IMG/VR virus record: IMGVR_UViG_3300042485_003294
Coordinates: 1-38,992 of that record
Strand: one strand, 5' to 3'
Length of the DNA: 38,992 nt
Source: a virus
Made by a program: the position numbers and the translations under genes
Shown: one piece after another, positions 27,809 through 37,800 of the stretch
How positions within the stretch are numbered: position 1 is the first letter of the stretch
Layout: every line of letters starts with the position of its first letter
The notes under the pieces: generated by a model
Databases searched by the model: none
Told to the model about the DNA's origin: nothing
The model's input: the letters and a program-made list of their open reading frames with translations, nothing else

Positions 27809-29185
27809 TCATGAACAAGTGGTTACTTTTACATTTGCAGTACTTCCGTTACTATTATTACTTAAGAACTTATAAAGTATATAATTTACTCCACCAATTT
27901 GGAAAGTACCGATAGCATTTGAAGTCTTACCTCCGGCAGGAACTGGTGTAGATGGTAAATTTGCATTTACATCCAGTATTTCCGTTATTGTACCCATTGA
28001 TGTTGGGTGAGCAAATAATATACTAATATTAGTTAATGAATCTCCTGTTTGACCTGATACACCTGTAACCGCAGTATATGTTATATCATATGTTACATCC
28101 GCTTTATCGGTACAAACATGATGTGTATATTTTTTTATTCTATCACCAGTGGTTTGTCCACCCGCAATCGTATTAATTCTTCTCGTAATGTAAGTTTCAA
28201 AACTTTCAACCACACTATTATAACGGAACGTAAATGCGCCGCTGGAAGTATTGTAGAGAACAGTATCGTTAGCTATTCCATTATATCCAGAACCTGATGT
28301 AACTGCCGAAGAGTAGAATAGGTATGATGGTGAACTTTCCGATGGACAATCAGTTAATCCCGTTGATGTGATTGCGTATAAAGTTCCCGCCGGTTCTGTG
28401 TAAAGCCATCCAGTAATTACCCACACTTTACCAGGACTTGTAACTCTATCATTAATTGCAAATTGACCTTCAACGTATTCTTGAGTATGTCCGGTAGTAC
28501 TATCAGCACAATTTGTTATTTGATACCATACTGGTGTAGCTGCAGGTGTAGCTGTCGGTGTTTTGGTTAATGTTATAGTAGGAGTAACCGTTGGTGTTGG
28601 TGTCAAACTAGATGCCGGTGTATTTGTTATAGTTGGCGTTAATGTTATAGTAGGGGTAACCGTTGGTGTACTCGTTAACGTCGGTGTAGGTGATTGAGTT
28701 GCTTCTGGTGTATTTGTTGGTGTTTGAGTAATAGTAATTGTAGGAGTAACCGTTGGCGTTTGCGTAGGTGTTCCTGTTATAGTAGGTGTTGGTGTTAAAC
28801 TTGCACCTGGTGTATTTGTTACAGTTGGTGTAATTGTGATAGTTGGAGTAACCGTTGGTGTAGGTGTTAAACTAGCTTCTGGTGTGTTTGTTGGTGTTTG
28901 AGTAATAGTAACTGTTGGTGTTGGTGTCTGTGTTAACCCAACAATTGAATATGTTTGTGATGTGGAACAATTTGGGTTCGAGTTCTTTAACGTTAAACTT
29001 GTTGCGTTATCGGGTACAGTTACTCTTACTCCCGTTCCCGCACTCAATTCACTAAGTGTTAAACCTGTGGCATTATTTGAGGTACCATATTTTAACGCAC
29101 GGTTGTTTACACTACCATCGTAATATATTTCATATGGTCCTTCTGCGGAACCCGTAACTATTTTTACATCAAAATGTCTACTCAT
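27809..29185 (-). CDS. PT-linked virion/adhesin protein (458 aa)
   Basis: Residues 1-84 form a small beta domain ([20 protein letters not shown] ... TYSIVGL). Residues 85-215 are a PT linker with unusual spacers ([29 protein letters not shown]). Residues about 216-280 form a Cys-bounded module (WYQITNC ... [13 protein letters not shown]) similar to those after linkers in the 1824- and 515-aa proteins. The remainder is a further beta-rich domain ([18 protein letters not shown] region) ending in TTCS. There is no signal peptide. A TATTTATA box and an AAGGAAA purine stretch lie upstream of the ATG, so this gene has the best candidate ribosome-binding site in the window. Probably a short fibre or accessory adhesin; ligand unknown. 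Confidence 0.8.
   Translation of the reverse strand: MSRHFDVKIVTGSAEGPYEIYYDGSVNNRALKYGTSNNATGLTLSELSAGTGVRVTVPDNATSLTLKNSNPNCSTSQTYSIVGLTQTPTPTVTITQTPTNTPEASLTPTPTVTPTITITPTVTNTPGASLTPTPTITGTPTQTPTVTPTITITQTPTNTPEATQSPTPTLTSTPTVTPTITLTPTITNTPASSLTPTPTVTPTITLTKTPTATPAATPVWYQITNCADSTTGHTQEYVEGQFAINDRVTSPGKVWVITGWLYTEPAGTLYAITSTGLTDCPSESSPSYLFYSSAVTSGSGYNGIANDTVLYNTSSGAFTFRYNSVVESFETYITRRINTIAGGQTTGDRIKKYTHHVCTDKADVTYDITYTAVTGVSGQTGDSLTNISILFAHPTSMGTITEILDVNANLPSTPVPAGGKTSNAIGTFQIGGVNYILYKFLSNNSNGSTANVKVTTCS
28540..28930 (-). repeat. PT-linker array of the 458-aa gene
   Basis: About 130 residues built from a longer period: TPTVTPTIT(I/L)T-(P/Q)-T-x-TNTP followed by [18 protein letters not shown] or ASSLTP. 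This Ala/Ser/Glu punctuation is not seen in the other arrays. Confidence 0.9.
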
Positions 29186-29190
29186 TGTAT

Positions 29191-29206
29191 TTCCTTTTTA
29201 TAAATA
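29191..29206 (-). promoter_or_regulatory. TATTTATA box and purine-rich leader before the 458-aa gene
   Basis: The box is at 29206-29199 (context TTTATATTTATAAAAAGG). It is followed by AAGGAAA, about 6 bases upstream of the ATG, the only start in this block with a Shine-Dalgarno-like stretch at normal spacing. The 73-base spacer holds no terminator hairpin. Confidence 0.42.
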
Positions 29207-29258
29207 TAAAGTTTTAATTATTTGGTTATTTTTTTTAAAACATTACCGATTATTTTAA

Positions 29259-31523
29259 TTACGATTCATTAAATGTTGCAACGAATTCACAATCAGGTGG
29301 TGGGGTTATTGTTGGTGTTGGGGTTGGTGTTTGTGTTAATTCAAAATATTCTTCGAATGTGGCAGTAAAATTACAATCCAACACAGTTGGTGTTGGTGTT
29401 GTTGTAGGGGTTTGTGTTGGTGTTAACGTTGGTGTATTAGTAGGTGTTAAACTAATTGATGGTGTTCCTGTTGGGGTACCGGTCGGTGTATTAGTTGGAG
29501 TTAACGTTGGTGTATTTGTAGGTGTTTCCGAAATAGTTGGTGTAACCGTTATTGTAACTGTAGGAGTTGGGGTTGGCGTTTGACTTTGTGCTGGTTCGCA
29601 AATTCCTGATGCAATTATAGTGATACTACCAATTGAACTAACGTTTCTAAAACAATAAGTTGTGTTAATTGGTCCTGTAAGTGGTATTGTAAAAGGATCG
29701 CCACTACAATCTGTACCAAAAATTGTTGCGGTTTGTCCATTAGGTAATATAACCGTGTATTCTGTACATATAGGTGCATCAGTAGGGGTTGGTGTTGGGG
29801 TTGGTGTTAATTCAAAATATTCTTCGAATGTGGCAGTAAATTCACAATCCAATAAAGTTAAGGTTGGTGTTGGGGTTGGTGTTTGACTAATAGTAGGTGT
29901 ACCCGTTGGAGTTTCCGTAGGAGTTAATGTCGGTGTTTCGGTAGGTGTCTGTGTCGGTGTTTCACTAATTGTTGGCGTAACGGTTGGTGTTAATGTAGGT
30001 GTTTCACTTGGCGTTAATGTAGGTGTCTCACTCGGTGTTTGCGTAGGTGTTTCTGTCACCGTTGGTGTAACAGTTGGAGTCTGAGTTGGGGTTTCGCTTG
30101 GTGTCTGTGTTGGTGTTTCAGTGACAGTTGCTGTAGGTGTATTAGTAGGCGTTTCTGTAACCGTTGGTGTAACGGTTGGTGTTAATGTAATTGTAGGTGT
30201 GATTGTTGATGTTGGCGTTGGTGTTGGCACATATTCAATAAATGCCTCTACTAAATAATTGTCTCCTGAAAATATACTTTGTGTAATTTCTAACGAATTA
30301 CTATCATCAACAACAACAGATTGATCATAAATAACTGTGTTTGTTACAACATCAGTTATTTTAATTCTGTGTCTCCAATAAAATTCACCAGTTGTAACCC
30401 ACTCCGCTAAAAATATTCCTCCATCTCCACCATTAACATATGGTAGTAAATTATAATTCTCATCAACTTGTAGATATGGTGTTGTTGTTGAAGGTGATGT
30501 TGAACTTGCATTCCAAATTTTAAATATATCCCCATTTCCAGTTATTAATCTTAATGTGAATGTACTATTATCATCAGGACTATCTACTTCGTCATATATT
30601 CTAAGAGTAATATTTGAACTTTCCGGTGTTGGTGACGGTGATGCCGTTGGTGTTATAGTTGGTGTTATTGTTGCCGTTGGCGTAACGGTTGGCGTTACGG
30701 TTGGTGTAACTGTATTGGTAGGTGTAACCGTTGGAGTTGGTGTTGGTGTTTTTGTTTGAGTTACACTTGGTGTAATAGTTGGGGTAATGGATGGTGTAGG
30801 GGTTGGTGACGGTGATATAGAAACAGTAGGTGTTACTGTTGGTGTCATCGACATTGTTGGTGTTGGTGTGAGATTCTCTACACAATTAACGGTAACCGTC
30901 TTAATTACTTCTTGGGTAAACCAAGGTTCATTAAGACTTATTTTAATATCTTTACTACCATTTGTTGAATATGCCTTTAATGCGGTACCGTTAACACTAA
31001 TCGGTGTTGTTGTATTATCTCCCCAATGTATTGTAAATTGTAGTTCATCAAATAATCTTGTGGAAGTTGCGTTTGTAGTTCCAGTTATTGAAACTTCATT
31101 ACAATTAACTGAATAATTGAAATTAATGGATACAGATTGACTTTCATTTCCAATGTTTTTGTCAAATCCAACCATTGGTCCATACTCATCAACCTTTGAA
31201 TCTAAAAATAATGGTATTTGGTGGTTGTCATAAATTTTACTGTATAAATTTTCTTTTTTTAATTCATCAGTTAAACCCACCCCAACAAGTAAATTCCAAG
31301 TGTTTGGTGTTGGTGTTCCCCATTTATAATAACCACTAGCTACTGTTCCACCAGAAACATTATATATTGTATCTCCTGTTGATGGCCCAATGTAAGCATT
31401 ACCCGTATTACCCGACCAAGAAATAAGTTCTTCGTTAGAGTCATACCAAAAACGACTGGTTAATGAAACCAGTTTTGTTTGTGGTATGTTTTTTCTCTTA
31501 ATAGAATGCCTTATTCTTTTCAT
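29259..31523 (-). CDS. PT-linked virion/adhesin protein with repeated DCEF...FEEYFE modules (754 aa)
   Basis: Residues 1-20 are strongly basic (KRIRHSIKRKN), unlike the neighbours. Residues 20-217 are beta-rich, with a PKD-like HWGDNTT segment. Residues 218-298 are the first PT linker; 300-430 form a beta domain (RIYDEVDSPDDNSTFTLRLI...); 433-553 are the second linker. Then comes LLDCEFTATFEEYFEL, a 60-residue Cys module (ICTEYTV ... CEP), a third linker, VLDCNFTATFEEYFEL, a short linker, and PPPDCEFVATFNES at the end. The C-terminal part thus carries three versions of one module, which also ends the gpI-like protein. Shared modules may dock to a common virion partner; that is inference. ATG 20 bases after the preceding stop. 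Confidence 0.82.
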   Translation of the reverse strand: MKRIRHSIKRKNIPQTKLVSLTSRFWYDSNEELISWSGNTGNAYIGPSTGDTIYNVSGGTVASGYYKWGTPTPNTWNLLVGVGLTDELKKENLYSKIYDNHQIPLFLDSKVDEYGPMVGFDKNIGNESQSVSINFNYSVNCNEVSITGTTNATSTRLFDELQFTIHWGDNTTTPISVNGTALKAYSTNGSKDIKISLNEPWFTQEVIKTVTVNCVENLTPTPTMSMTPTVTPTVSISPSPTPTPSITPTITPSVTQTKTPTPTPTVTPTNTVTPTVTPTVTPTATITPTITPTASPSPTPESSNITLRIYDEVDSPDDNSTFTLRLITGNGDIFKIWNASSTSPSTTTPYLQVDENYNLLPYVNGGDGGIFLAEWVTTGEFYWRHRIKITDVVTNTVIYDQSVVVDDSNSLEITQSIFSGDNYLVEAFIEYVPTPTPTSTITPTITLTPTVTPTVTETPTNTPTATVTETPTQTPSETPTQTPTVTPTVTETPTQTPSETPTLTPSETPTLTPTVTPTISETPTQTPTETPTLTPTETPTGTPTISQTPTPTPTLTLLDCEFTATFEEYFELTPTPTPTPTDAPICTEYTVILPNGQTATIFGTDCSGDPFTIPLTGPINTTYCFRNVSSIGSITIIASGICEPAQSQTPTPTPTVTITVTPTISETPTNTPTLTPTNTPTGTPTGTPSISLTPTNTPTLTPTQTPTTTPTPTVLDCNFTATFEEYFELTQTPTPTPTITPPPDCEFVATFNES
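29300..29585 (-). repeat. PT-linker arrays at the C-terminus of the 754-aa gene
   Basis: Two stretches (about 29300-29335 and 29385-29585) separated by the VLDCNFTATFEEYFEL module. The larger has the unusual TPTGTPTGTP run. Confidence 0.88.
29333..29369. repeat. 37-base exact repeat encoding the FEEYFE module, copy A
   Basis: Identical to 29804-29840. Part of it (22 bases) is also present at the end of the gpI-like gene near 9133-9154. Confidence 0.85.
29804..29840. repeat. 37-base exact repeat encoding the FEEYFE module, copy B
   Basis: Partner of 29333-29369, 471 bases (157 codons) away and in frame. It is flanked by PT codons on both sides. Confidence 0.85.
29865..30225 (-). repeat. PT-linker array, second in the 754-aa gene
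   Basis: About 120 residues with frequent SETPTQTP and TETPTLTP units, so regularly spaced acidic residues, as in the first array of the 1824-aa gene. Confidence 0.9.
30630..30870 (-). repeat. PT-linker array, first in the 754-aa gene
   Basis: About 80 residues ([37 protein letters not shown]) with more Ser and no Glu compared with the next array of the same gene. Confidence 0.9.
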
Positions 31524-31543
31524 TTATTATAATTAGTTAATTA

Positions 31544-33091
31544 TTAGGAACAACTTGACCATTCGCTTATTGTTCCTACCTCTGAAATAGTTGCTATATA
31601 TGATATTTTAGATTGTCCTGGTAATAAAATTGCATATAATTTACCATTTCCATTAAATGTTTGTCCTCCCGTATTTGAGTCCCATAGTGTATATGTTGTT
31701 GGTGGTGTAATAGATGTCTCATTAACATATAAAGGTCCATATTGTGTATAACCCGCACCCTGTAAAATGTATGGATATTGATTACAATATTGTTGTAGTT
31801 GTGTTAAGATTGGGTAACCGCTATTTAATGTATATGCAAATATTTTTTGTGTTCTAATAACTGGAGGTGCAACATAATCACAACCATAAAGTTGTATTTC
31901 TTCTCCGTTAATTATTGTTTTTGCCTTTGTTACCGTATATAACGTATTACTAGGTTGACCTAAAGATGATAATTGCGAACCAATAACTACATAGAAATAC
32001 CCGGACGACCCTTCAACTCTTTCTCCACTATTAAATGCTGTTGATAAAACACTAATTGACCAAACATCGTAATTACCGTCCAAATATCCTGTTTGATTTT
32101 GATATTCGCATGGTCTAAGTTTAAAGTAAGAATTAGTAGGTACCACAGCACCTGCAGGTGTTGCAGAAGGTGTAGGTGTAGGGGTTTGGGTTAACTCTAA
32201 TCCTGATGTTGGGGTTGGAGTTGGGGTTAAAGTCATTGTTGGTGTTGGTGATAATGGTGGTGTGATTGTTCCTCCTCCACTTTCATAAAATTTTATTGGT
32301 GAACTAGTTGTTCCTACTTGGGCACCTTTAGTTCCATTAAATTTATATATCTTATATGAATAATCTCTTTTATCTATATCAACTTGGAAATACATATCCT
32401 CATTCTCTTTAATTTCACGAGATGTTGCATATACGTCATTATAAAAATCTGTTATTAAACCATCTTTAGCGTTAAAAAATTTAGCGGTCATAAAAAAAGT
32501 ATTACCCGTAGTGGTACCACTTAAATTTGTTTCGGCTAAAACACTCTCATCTTGAAACCAAAAAAGATACATGTTTTCCTTGTTTGTATAATTTGAACCA
32601 TGGAAAACAGGTACGTGTATATTTTCTTGTAATGGTGTATAAAAATATTTTTCACCTAATGGCAATGTTAAATTTTTTGTGAATATTAATTTTCTATTTT
32701 GTCTTGTCGGTGCAGTATAACCTGTTACATTACCGTTAACATCTAATAAATTTGATGTTTTATAAAACTCCAATCTAAAGAAACTCTCTGTTGATTGTCT
32801 CAACATTTTAGCATTTTCCTTGGGTTCTATACCAACTAAACTATAATCTAATCCCTTATTATAATTTCCATTATTTGAAAAATAAAAATAAAACCATATA
32901 TCAGATTCACTAATACCATCTGGTTTATGAATATATCTAACGGTTTCATAATTGTCAATTGGGTTAATAATGTCATTCAACACCTCATCTTCAAATTGTT
33001 CCATGTTTTCTTGCCATCCCAAATTCATTTGAAAGTCAAGTTCGTGGTTCAATACAAGATTTAAATCAGTGTTTTGTCTTAATATTTTCAT
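31544..33091 (-). CDS. PT-linked virion protein (515 aa)
   Basis: The frame opens at TTG 33097, but ATG 33091 overlaps the preceding stop as TAATG and is chosen. Residues 1-275 form a compact domain with many aromatics (LDFQMNLGWQENMEQFEDEV, WFYFYFSNNG, FHGSNYTNKENMYLFWF). This looks like an ordered virion-attachment part, not an adhesin repeat. Residues 279-314 are a short PT linker. Residues about 320-410 form a Cys-bounded module (YFKLRPCEYQN ... YGCDYV) related in pattern to those in the 458- and 1824-aa proteins. The C-terminal 100 residues form another beta domain ending EWSSCS. Likely a virion protein that bridges the attachment part to a binding tip. Confidence 0.78.
   Translation of the reverse strand: MKILRQNTDLNLVLNHELDFQMNLGWQENMEQFEDEVLNDIINPIDNYETVRYIHKPDGISESDIWFYFYFSNNGNYNKGLDYSLVGIEPKENAKMLRQSTESFFRLEFYKTSNLLDVNGNVTGYTAPTRQNRKLIFTKNLTLPLGEKYFYTPLQENIHVPVFHGSNYTNKENMYLFWFQDESVLAETNLSGTTTGNTFFMTAKFFNAKDGLITDFYNDVYATSREIKENEDMYFQVDIDKRDYSYKIYKFNGTKGAQVGTTSSPIKFYESGGGTITPPLSPTPTMTLTPTPTPTSGLELTQTPTPTPSATPAGAVVPTNSYFKLRPCEYQNQTGYLDGNYDVWSISVLSTAFNSGERVEGSSGYFYVVIGSQLSSLGQPSNTLYTVTKAKTIINGEEIQLYGCDYVAPPVIRTQKIFAYTLNSGYPILTQLQQYCNQYPYILQGAGYTQYGPLYVNETSITPPTTYTLWDSNTGGQTFNGNGKLYAILLPGQSKISYIATISEVGTISEWSSCS
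32150..32255 (-). repeat. PT-linker array of the 515-aa gene
   Basis: The shortest array, about 35 residues ([15 protein letters not shown], then [12 protein letters not shown]) broken by SGLEL. Confidence 0.88.
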
Positions 33092-34863
33092 TAACAATCA
33101 GTTATTTTTTTATTTTTGAATTTTGAAATTCCGTCTTGTTTATTTGTGTGGAATTTCTCATTTCTTAAATAGAAGTTTATGTCATTTTTTACATAATGAA
33201 TACCGTTTGTAAATGGAAACTTTGTACCATATCCATCAATATCGACATATCCATGGTCATATAAGTCTCTCCATCTCCATACACCTTCGGCAGAATCGTA
33301 CTTGGCGTTTTCAGGTAAATTAAAAATGTCTTTAGTTTTAGCACTTTCAGTGTATGGTGACAATTCTCTTAATTTAACTCTATGATGTGGTTGGTAGTAT
33401 ACTCCAAACATATTTGTTGCTGAGGAACCTGAAAAAATTGTGCTGTCGTCTTGTCCGTAATCAAATATTGTTGTTGGGTTTGTGAATTTTTGAAAAGATT
33501 CACAGATAATTCTTTCTTTTAATTCTTTTCTATTGTATTCAACAAATGCACCATTTAATACTGTTCCTTTTGTTAATTCATCTCCACTTGTAAATGTTAT
33601 ATTTTGTTTAGTAAATGGTATTCCGTTACCCATTGAACTTTCATTAGATGTTGTACCATTAAAATGGTCATCAATCCAAGTGTCGTGGAAATTAAACTTG
33701 TGTCCTACTTTTGGTGGGTAATTAAAATATCCATTTCCGTTTCTAAATAAAGTGGTTACATAAACTTCTGTCGGTGTATATCCTAAATTGTTTGTTAATC
33801 CAGTTAAAACAAAAGGTTCTTTGAAATCATATAGAACAGATTCCATTCTATTTCTTTCAACAATTGTGTCATTTGCACCAGCCGCATTTTCAAATAATAT
33901 TTTTTTCTCCTCTTCCCATATCGGTGATTCGAATCCAATATTATCCATTATGTAATCACCAGTTGTTGTTAGTAACTTATGTTTGTGTACATAATATTGT
34001 GATGTTGACCCCGTTATATTATTTTTATCAATACATCTTTTACCAATAACTAATGTTGGTATTGTTGTAATTGTTTTAAATTCTTTTTTTAATATGTTAA
34101 TTACATATTTTTCAGAGTTATATATTTCATTACCAACGCTGTCAATGTAATATGTTCTACCTGAAACCGTACCTGTTATTGTTGTTCCTGAAAATGTAAC
34201 AAATTCACCGGAATTCATTCCATGTTCTACAGGTGATGTAAATTCATAATATGAATTAAAAGTATTTGATAATCTAAATGGTATTCCGTCACCACTTTTA
34301 AATGAAATTTTTGTATCACCTGTTAATGTGTATGTCATTTGGTAATTTGTATCACCAGAATAAACATAACTCAAATAAAGATTCCAATTGTGATATGGTG
34401 CAGTGATGGGTGTAATTGTTGTGTGAGAGGTTGGACCTGTGTACACTGTTGGTGGAGTTTCTGGATAATCACCCAAATCCTCACTACTAATAGGTGTCGC
34501 AACTTTCCTATATAAATCTCTTCTTAAAAATGCAAACTCATCATATGGTAAAAAACCAGCTAGCGTTGGATTATCTAAACCATCTCCCCTTCCATTTAAA
34601 TAAATTCTATCTTGTAAATAACCGTAAGAAGTATCTCCACTATACATGTTACGAAAAACCATTTTAAGTTTTCCATAAATTTTATACTTGTTACTTTCGT
34701 TTCTCTCTTTATCATATAGTTTATCGATATCTAAAATAATATCTTTATCCCCAATTCTTAATAAAGTTTGTGAGGTCTCTAAACCTATGTTTAAAGTTAA
34801 GTCTTGTTCGTCCGCCTTTTTGTACCTTTTACTAGGTAATAATATTTCTTTTTTATTTTCCAT
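33091..34863 (-). CDS. Probable virion structural protein, unknown (590 aa)
   Basis: No family is recognised. The N-terminus is charged (MENKKEILLPSKRYKKADEQ). The body is rich in aromatic, Gly and Thr residues with beta propensity (GTTITGTVSGRTYYIDSVGN; VTTLFRNGNGYFNYPPKVGHKF). The C-terminal part has YGQDDSTIF and the WRWRDLYDHGYVDIDGYGTKFPFTNG stretch, which looks conserved. There is no PT linker, signal peptide or membrane helix. It is coupled to both neighbours by TAATG, so it is probably made in fixed ratio with the large protein upstream and the 515-aa protein downstream, as expected for parts of one baseplate or tail assembly. Confidence 0.75.
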   Translation of the reverse strand: MENKKEILLPSKRYKKADEQDLTLNIGLETSQTLLRIGDKDIILDIDKLYDKERNESNKYKIYGKLKMVFRNMYSGDTSYGYLQDRIYLNGRGDGLDNPTLAGFLPYDEFAFLRRDLYRKVATPISSEDLGDYPETPPTVYTGPTSHTTITPITAPYHNWNLYLSYVYSGDTNYQMTYTLTGDTKISFKSGDGIPFRLSNTFNSYYEFTSPVEHGMNSGEFVTFSGTTITGTVSGRTYYIDSVGNEIYNSEKYVINILKKEFKTITTIPTLVIGKRCIDKNNITGSTSQYYVHKHKLLTTTGDYIMDNIGFESPIWEEEKKILFENAAGANDTIVERNRMESVLYDFKEPFVLTGLTNNLGYTPTEVYVTTLFRNGNGYFNYPPKVGHKFNFHDTWIDDHFNGTTSNESSMGNGIPFTKQNITFTSGDELTKGTVLNGAFVEYNRKELKERIICESFQKFTNPTTIFDYGQDDSTIFSGSSATNMFGVYYQPHHRVKLRELSPYTESAKTKDIFNLPENAKYDSAEGVWRWRDLYDHGYVDIDGYGTKFPFTNGIHYVKNDINFYLRNEKFHTNKQDGISKFKNKKITDC

Positions 34864-37800
34864 TATTCAGCTGGTGGGAACACCCCTTTAGGTCCGTAAT
34901 ATTTTATTAGTCTATCAAATGCAGATTTACCCGGTCTTATACCAAAGTAAAATTGTAGTCCTGTAGATAATACTTGTTTATTACCGCTATAATTTTTAGC
35001 AGTTCCGAAAATAAATAATTCCTTACTATTGTGTACATAACTTATTGGTGATGACCAAGTTTGTCCAGAAACAATATAAATGTTTCCTGTTGATGGTGAT
35101 TTAACATCTCCTGTTAAAACTTCTAACCATATGTCACCTTCCGTATATCCTGAAGCAGGGTCTGTTGGTGCCGTTGTTTCTATTCTATCAAACCTATCCA
35201 TCATATCCGTATAATTTCCATCATATGAGAATGTTGGATGTTGTTTAGTCATTGGTAATAATAAAAACTCCTCTTCTCCGTCAGGGAACAAATAGTTTGT
35301 GTTTGTTTCGGTTTCACCAGATATTGATATAATTCTTTGAATTCTTTGTGTTGCAATTTTAGTTCTATCCCATCTTTGCTTATCTGAATTTGCAGTATAA
35401 GGTCCAAAATCTTCACCTTTTTTATCCCACAAAAAGAACGGAACTTTTTGTGAGTAATCTCCCAATCTATTATTTAAACATAATCTAACAAATCTACCGT
35501 TATCATCTAATTTAAAATCAATAGGTGTTGGTCCATAATTTCCTGTTCCTCCTGTAAAATAAGTTATTGTCAAAGGGTCTTCAGGGTCTAAGAATTCACC
35601 ATTAAACATGAAGTATTTTGATGAGTCTAAATCAAAAGCCTCAATACCCGCTTCATTATTAATAGACATTAATTGAGTTATATCACCATCCAATACTTGT
35701 CCAAAATTGTAACTTGAATCACTAAAGAAATCGCCAACATCAAATTTTGCATTTGACACATCCATTCTATAGTTAATAACGTGTTCAATAATATTAGCAG
35801 GGTCTTGGTATGTAGTTGGGGTTAAATCTCTAACAACAGAACAGGTTGGGTCAATCCTTGGGTCATAACATATTTCATACATAAACTCGTCTCTAACACC
35901 AACATCATAGAAAGTAGTTGGATGTAACAATTCTAAGTAGTTACTATATTTTTGACCTATGAATCCGTTTGTTGGATTATATGGTGTTGACCTATAATAG
36001 AATTTTTTATGTAAAACATTATAAAAAACTAATTCTCTTGGGAATTTAGAACCTCTTTGATTTAAGTCTAAAACTTGTTGGTTATCCCATTTAATCCTAT
36101 AATCAAATTTAAAGAAATATAATAATCCATTTAACCAATTATCTATAAATGAAAAATTAGTCACTCCTCCACAGAAAAATAAACCAACTCTTTTTCTTTT
36201 ATACCATTCTGTTAATAAGTCAATATTTTTTGATGCTCCTTGAATAACTGGTATGATTGTAAAAACGCCGTCTCGTATTTCCGAATACCCCGATTTAGTT
36301 TTTCTATCATAATATTTGTTACCAATTTTTGACCATATTTTAAAGTATGGCATTCTTTCTGAACCCCCGCCTGCAATAATATCGGCCATAATTGTAGAAC
36401 CAGCAACAGGTGTTGATGATTCGACTAAACCAGCGGCGTATCCTGTTGATGGGTTTATTGGTGAGTGTGAATCTCCGTATGAAGAATCTGGTGTTGCCCA
36501 CAAATATTTGTATGATAATGCCTCATTATATGCTTTGTCATATTTTTGACAACCTACTTCTGTTGCAATTTCATTTCTTATTTGGTCGGCCGGATTTTTC
36601 TTTCTAACTGTTCTATCATAAATTCTCATGATAACAAAAGTTCCTCTATCTGCAAAATTACCCACTCCATTATGTCCTCCCTCATATCCTGCATAGTTAA
36701 CACCACATAAATTTGTCCATTCCTCATGACTAAATGCTAACACTTCCATATAGTTTTTCCAAATACCAACAACGTTTGTCCATTGTTGTATTTTACTACT
36801 TAGTCTTGTTGGTCCATTTGAAGCACCATATGCTTCCCAACTATCTTCTTTATCTGGACCCAAAAATGTTGCTTTCCAATGATCTCTAAATTGAGCGGCT
36901 CTAAAATAACTTTTATTACCTAAAGCATTATTTGACTTATTAAAGTTTAAAATAAAATTTGAGAATGATATTGATGTTATACCCGCTTTGTCTGGAGGTA
37001 CTGTGTATGGAATAATTGTATCATCAACCAAAGGATACATATCCGCAATAAATCTACTATCGTTTATGTCTCCTTGTAATGGTATAACTTTTGCAGTACT
37101 CAGATATTCTAATATTGTTTTTTGTGTTGCCTTTGTTGGATTTGTTAATTGGAAATTGTTACTATATAGTGGTGATGATGTGTCAGAACTATAATCTCTT
37201 GCCTGTGCATCTGGATAAAATGATTGTAGCCAAGATGAACCGTTTGTGGTTGATGTGTTAAATTCTATTGGTATTAACATTACCGAGCCAGCACCTTGAC
37301 CAATACCGACTACTTTTAATTTTATCTCTCCAACAGACGCATATTCAGATTCAGTTGATAAATCGGCAAACCCCGATGTATCTTCAGAACACTCTTCACA
37401 ATCGGGATAAACCGTTAATGGAAGTACTTTTGTTCCTTTATCTTGCATACTATATGCCGCACTCATAAATTGTTCACCAATTCTCGCAAACGGTCTCCAA
37501 TTAAACGGCCATCCAAAATATATTCCGAATAGACCTTGACCTACCGAAAATAAAAATGAACCAATAAATTCAAAAAATTTAACAATAATAATTGCAAAAA
37601 CAAATTGTATAAATGTTACAATAGAAGATATTAATAAACTAAATTTAATTCTATTTCTAAACGCAAAATTTGTTGGTATATAATTTGCATTACCTGTACA
37701 ATCATCTTCTTGACTTGGTCTAATTTGTTTAATTCCTAAAAATGCATCTCTTCTTGATAAACCAAAAAATTGTTCAGCAGATGAAACTTCATAATGTGAT

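Noticed and set aside
29186-29258. Terminator in the 73-base gap after the 754-aa gene
   Set aside because: There are A- and T-runs but no stem beside them.
16815-30870. Diversity-generating retroelement acting on the fibre genes
   Set aside because: No reverse transcriptase is present in the window, and the differences between repeat copies are not confined to adenine positions. The repeats fit duplication and recombination better.
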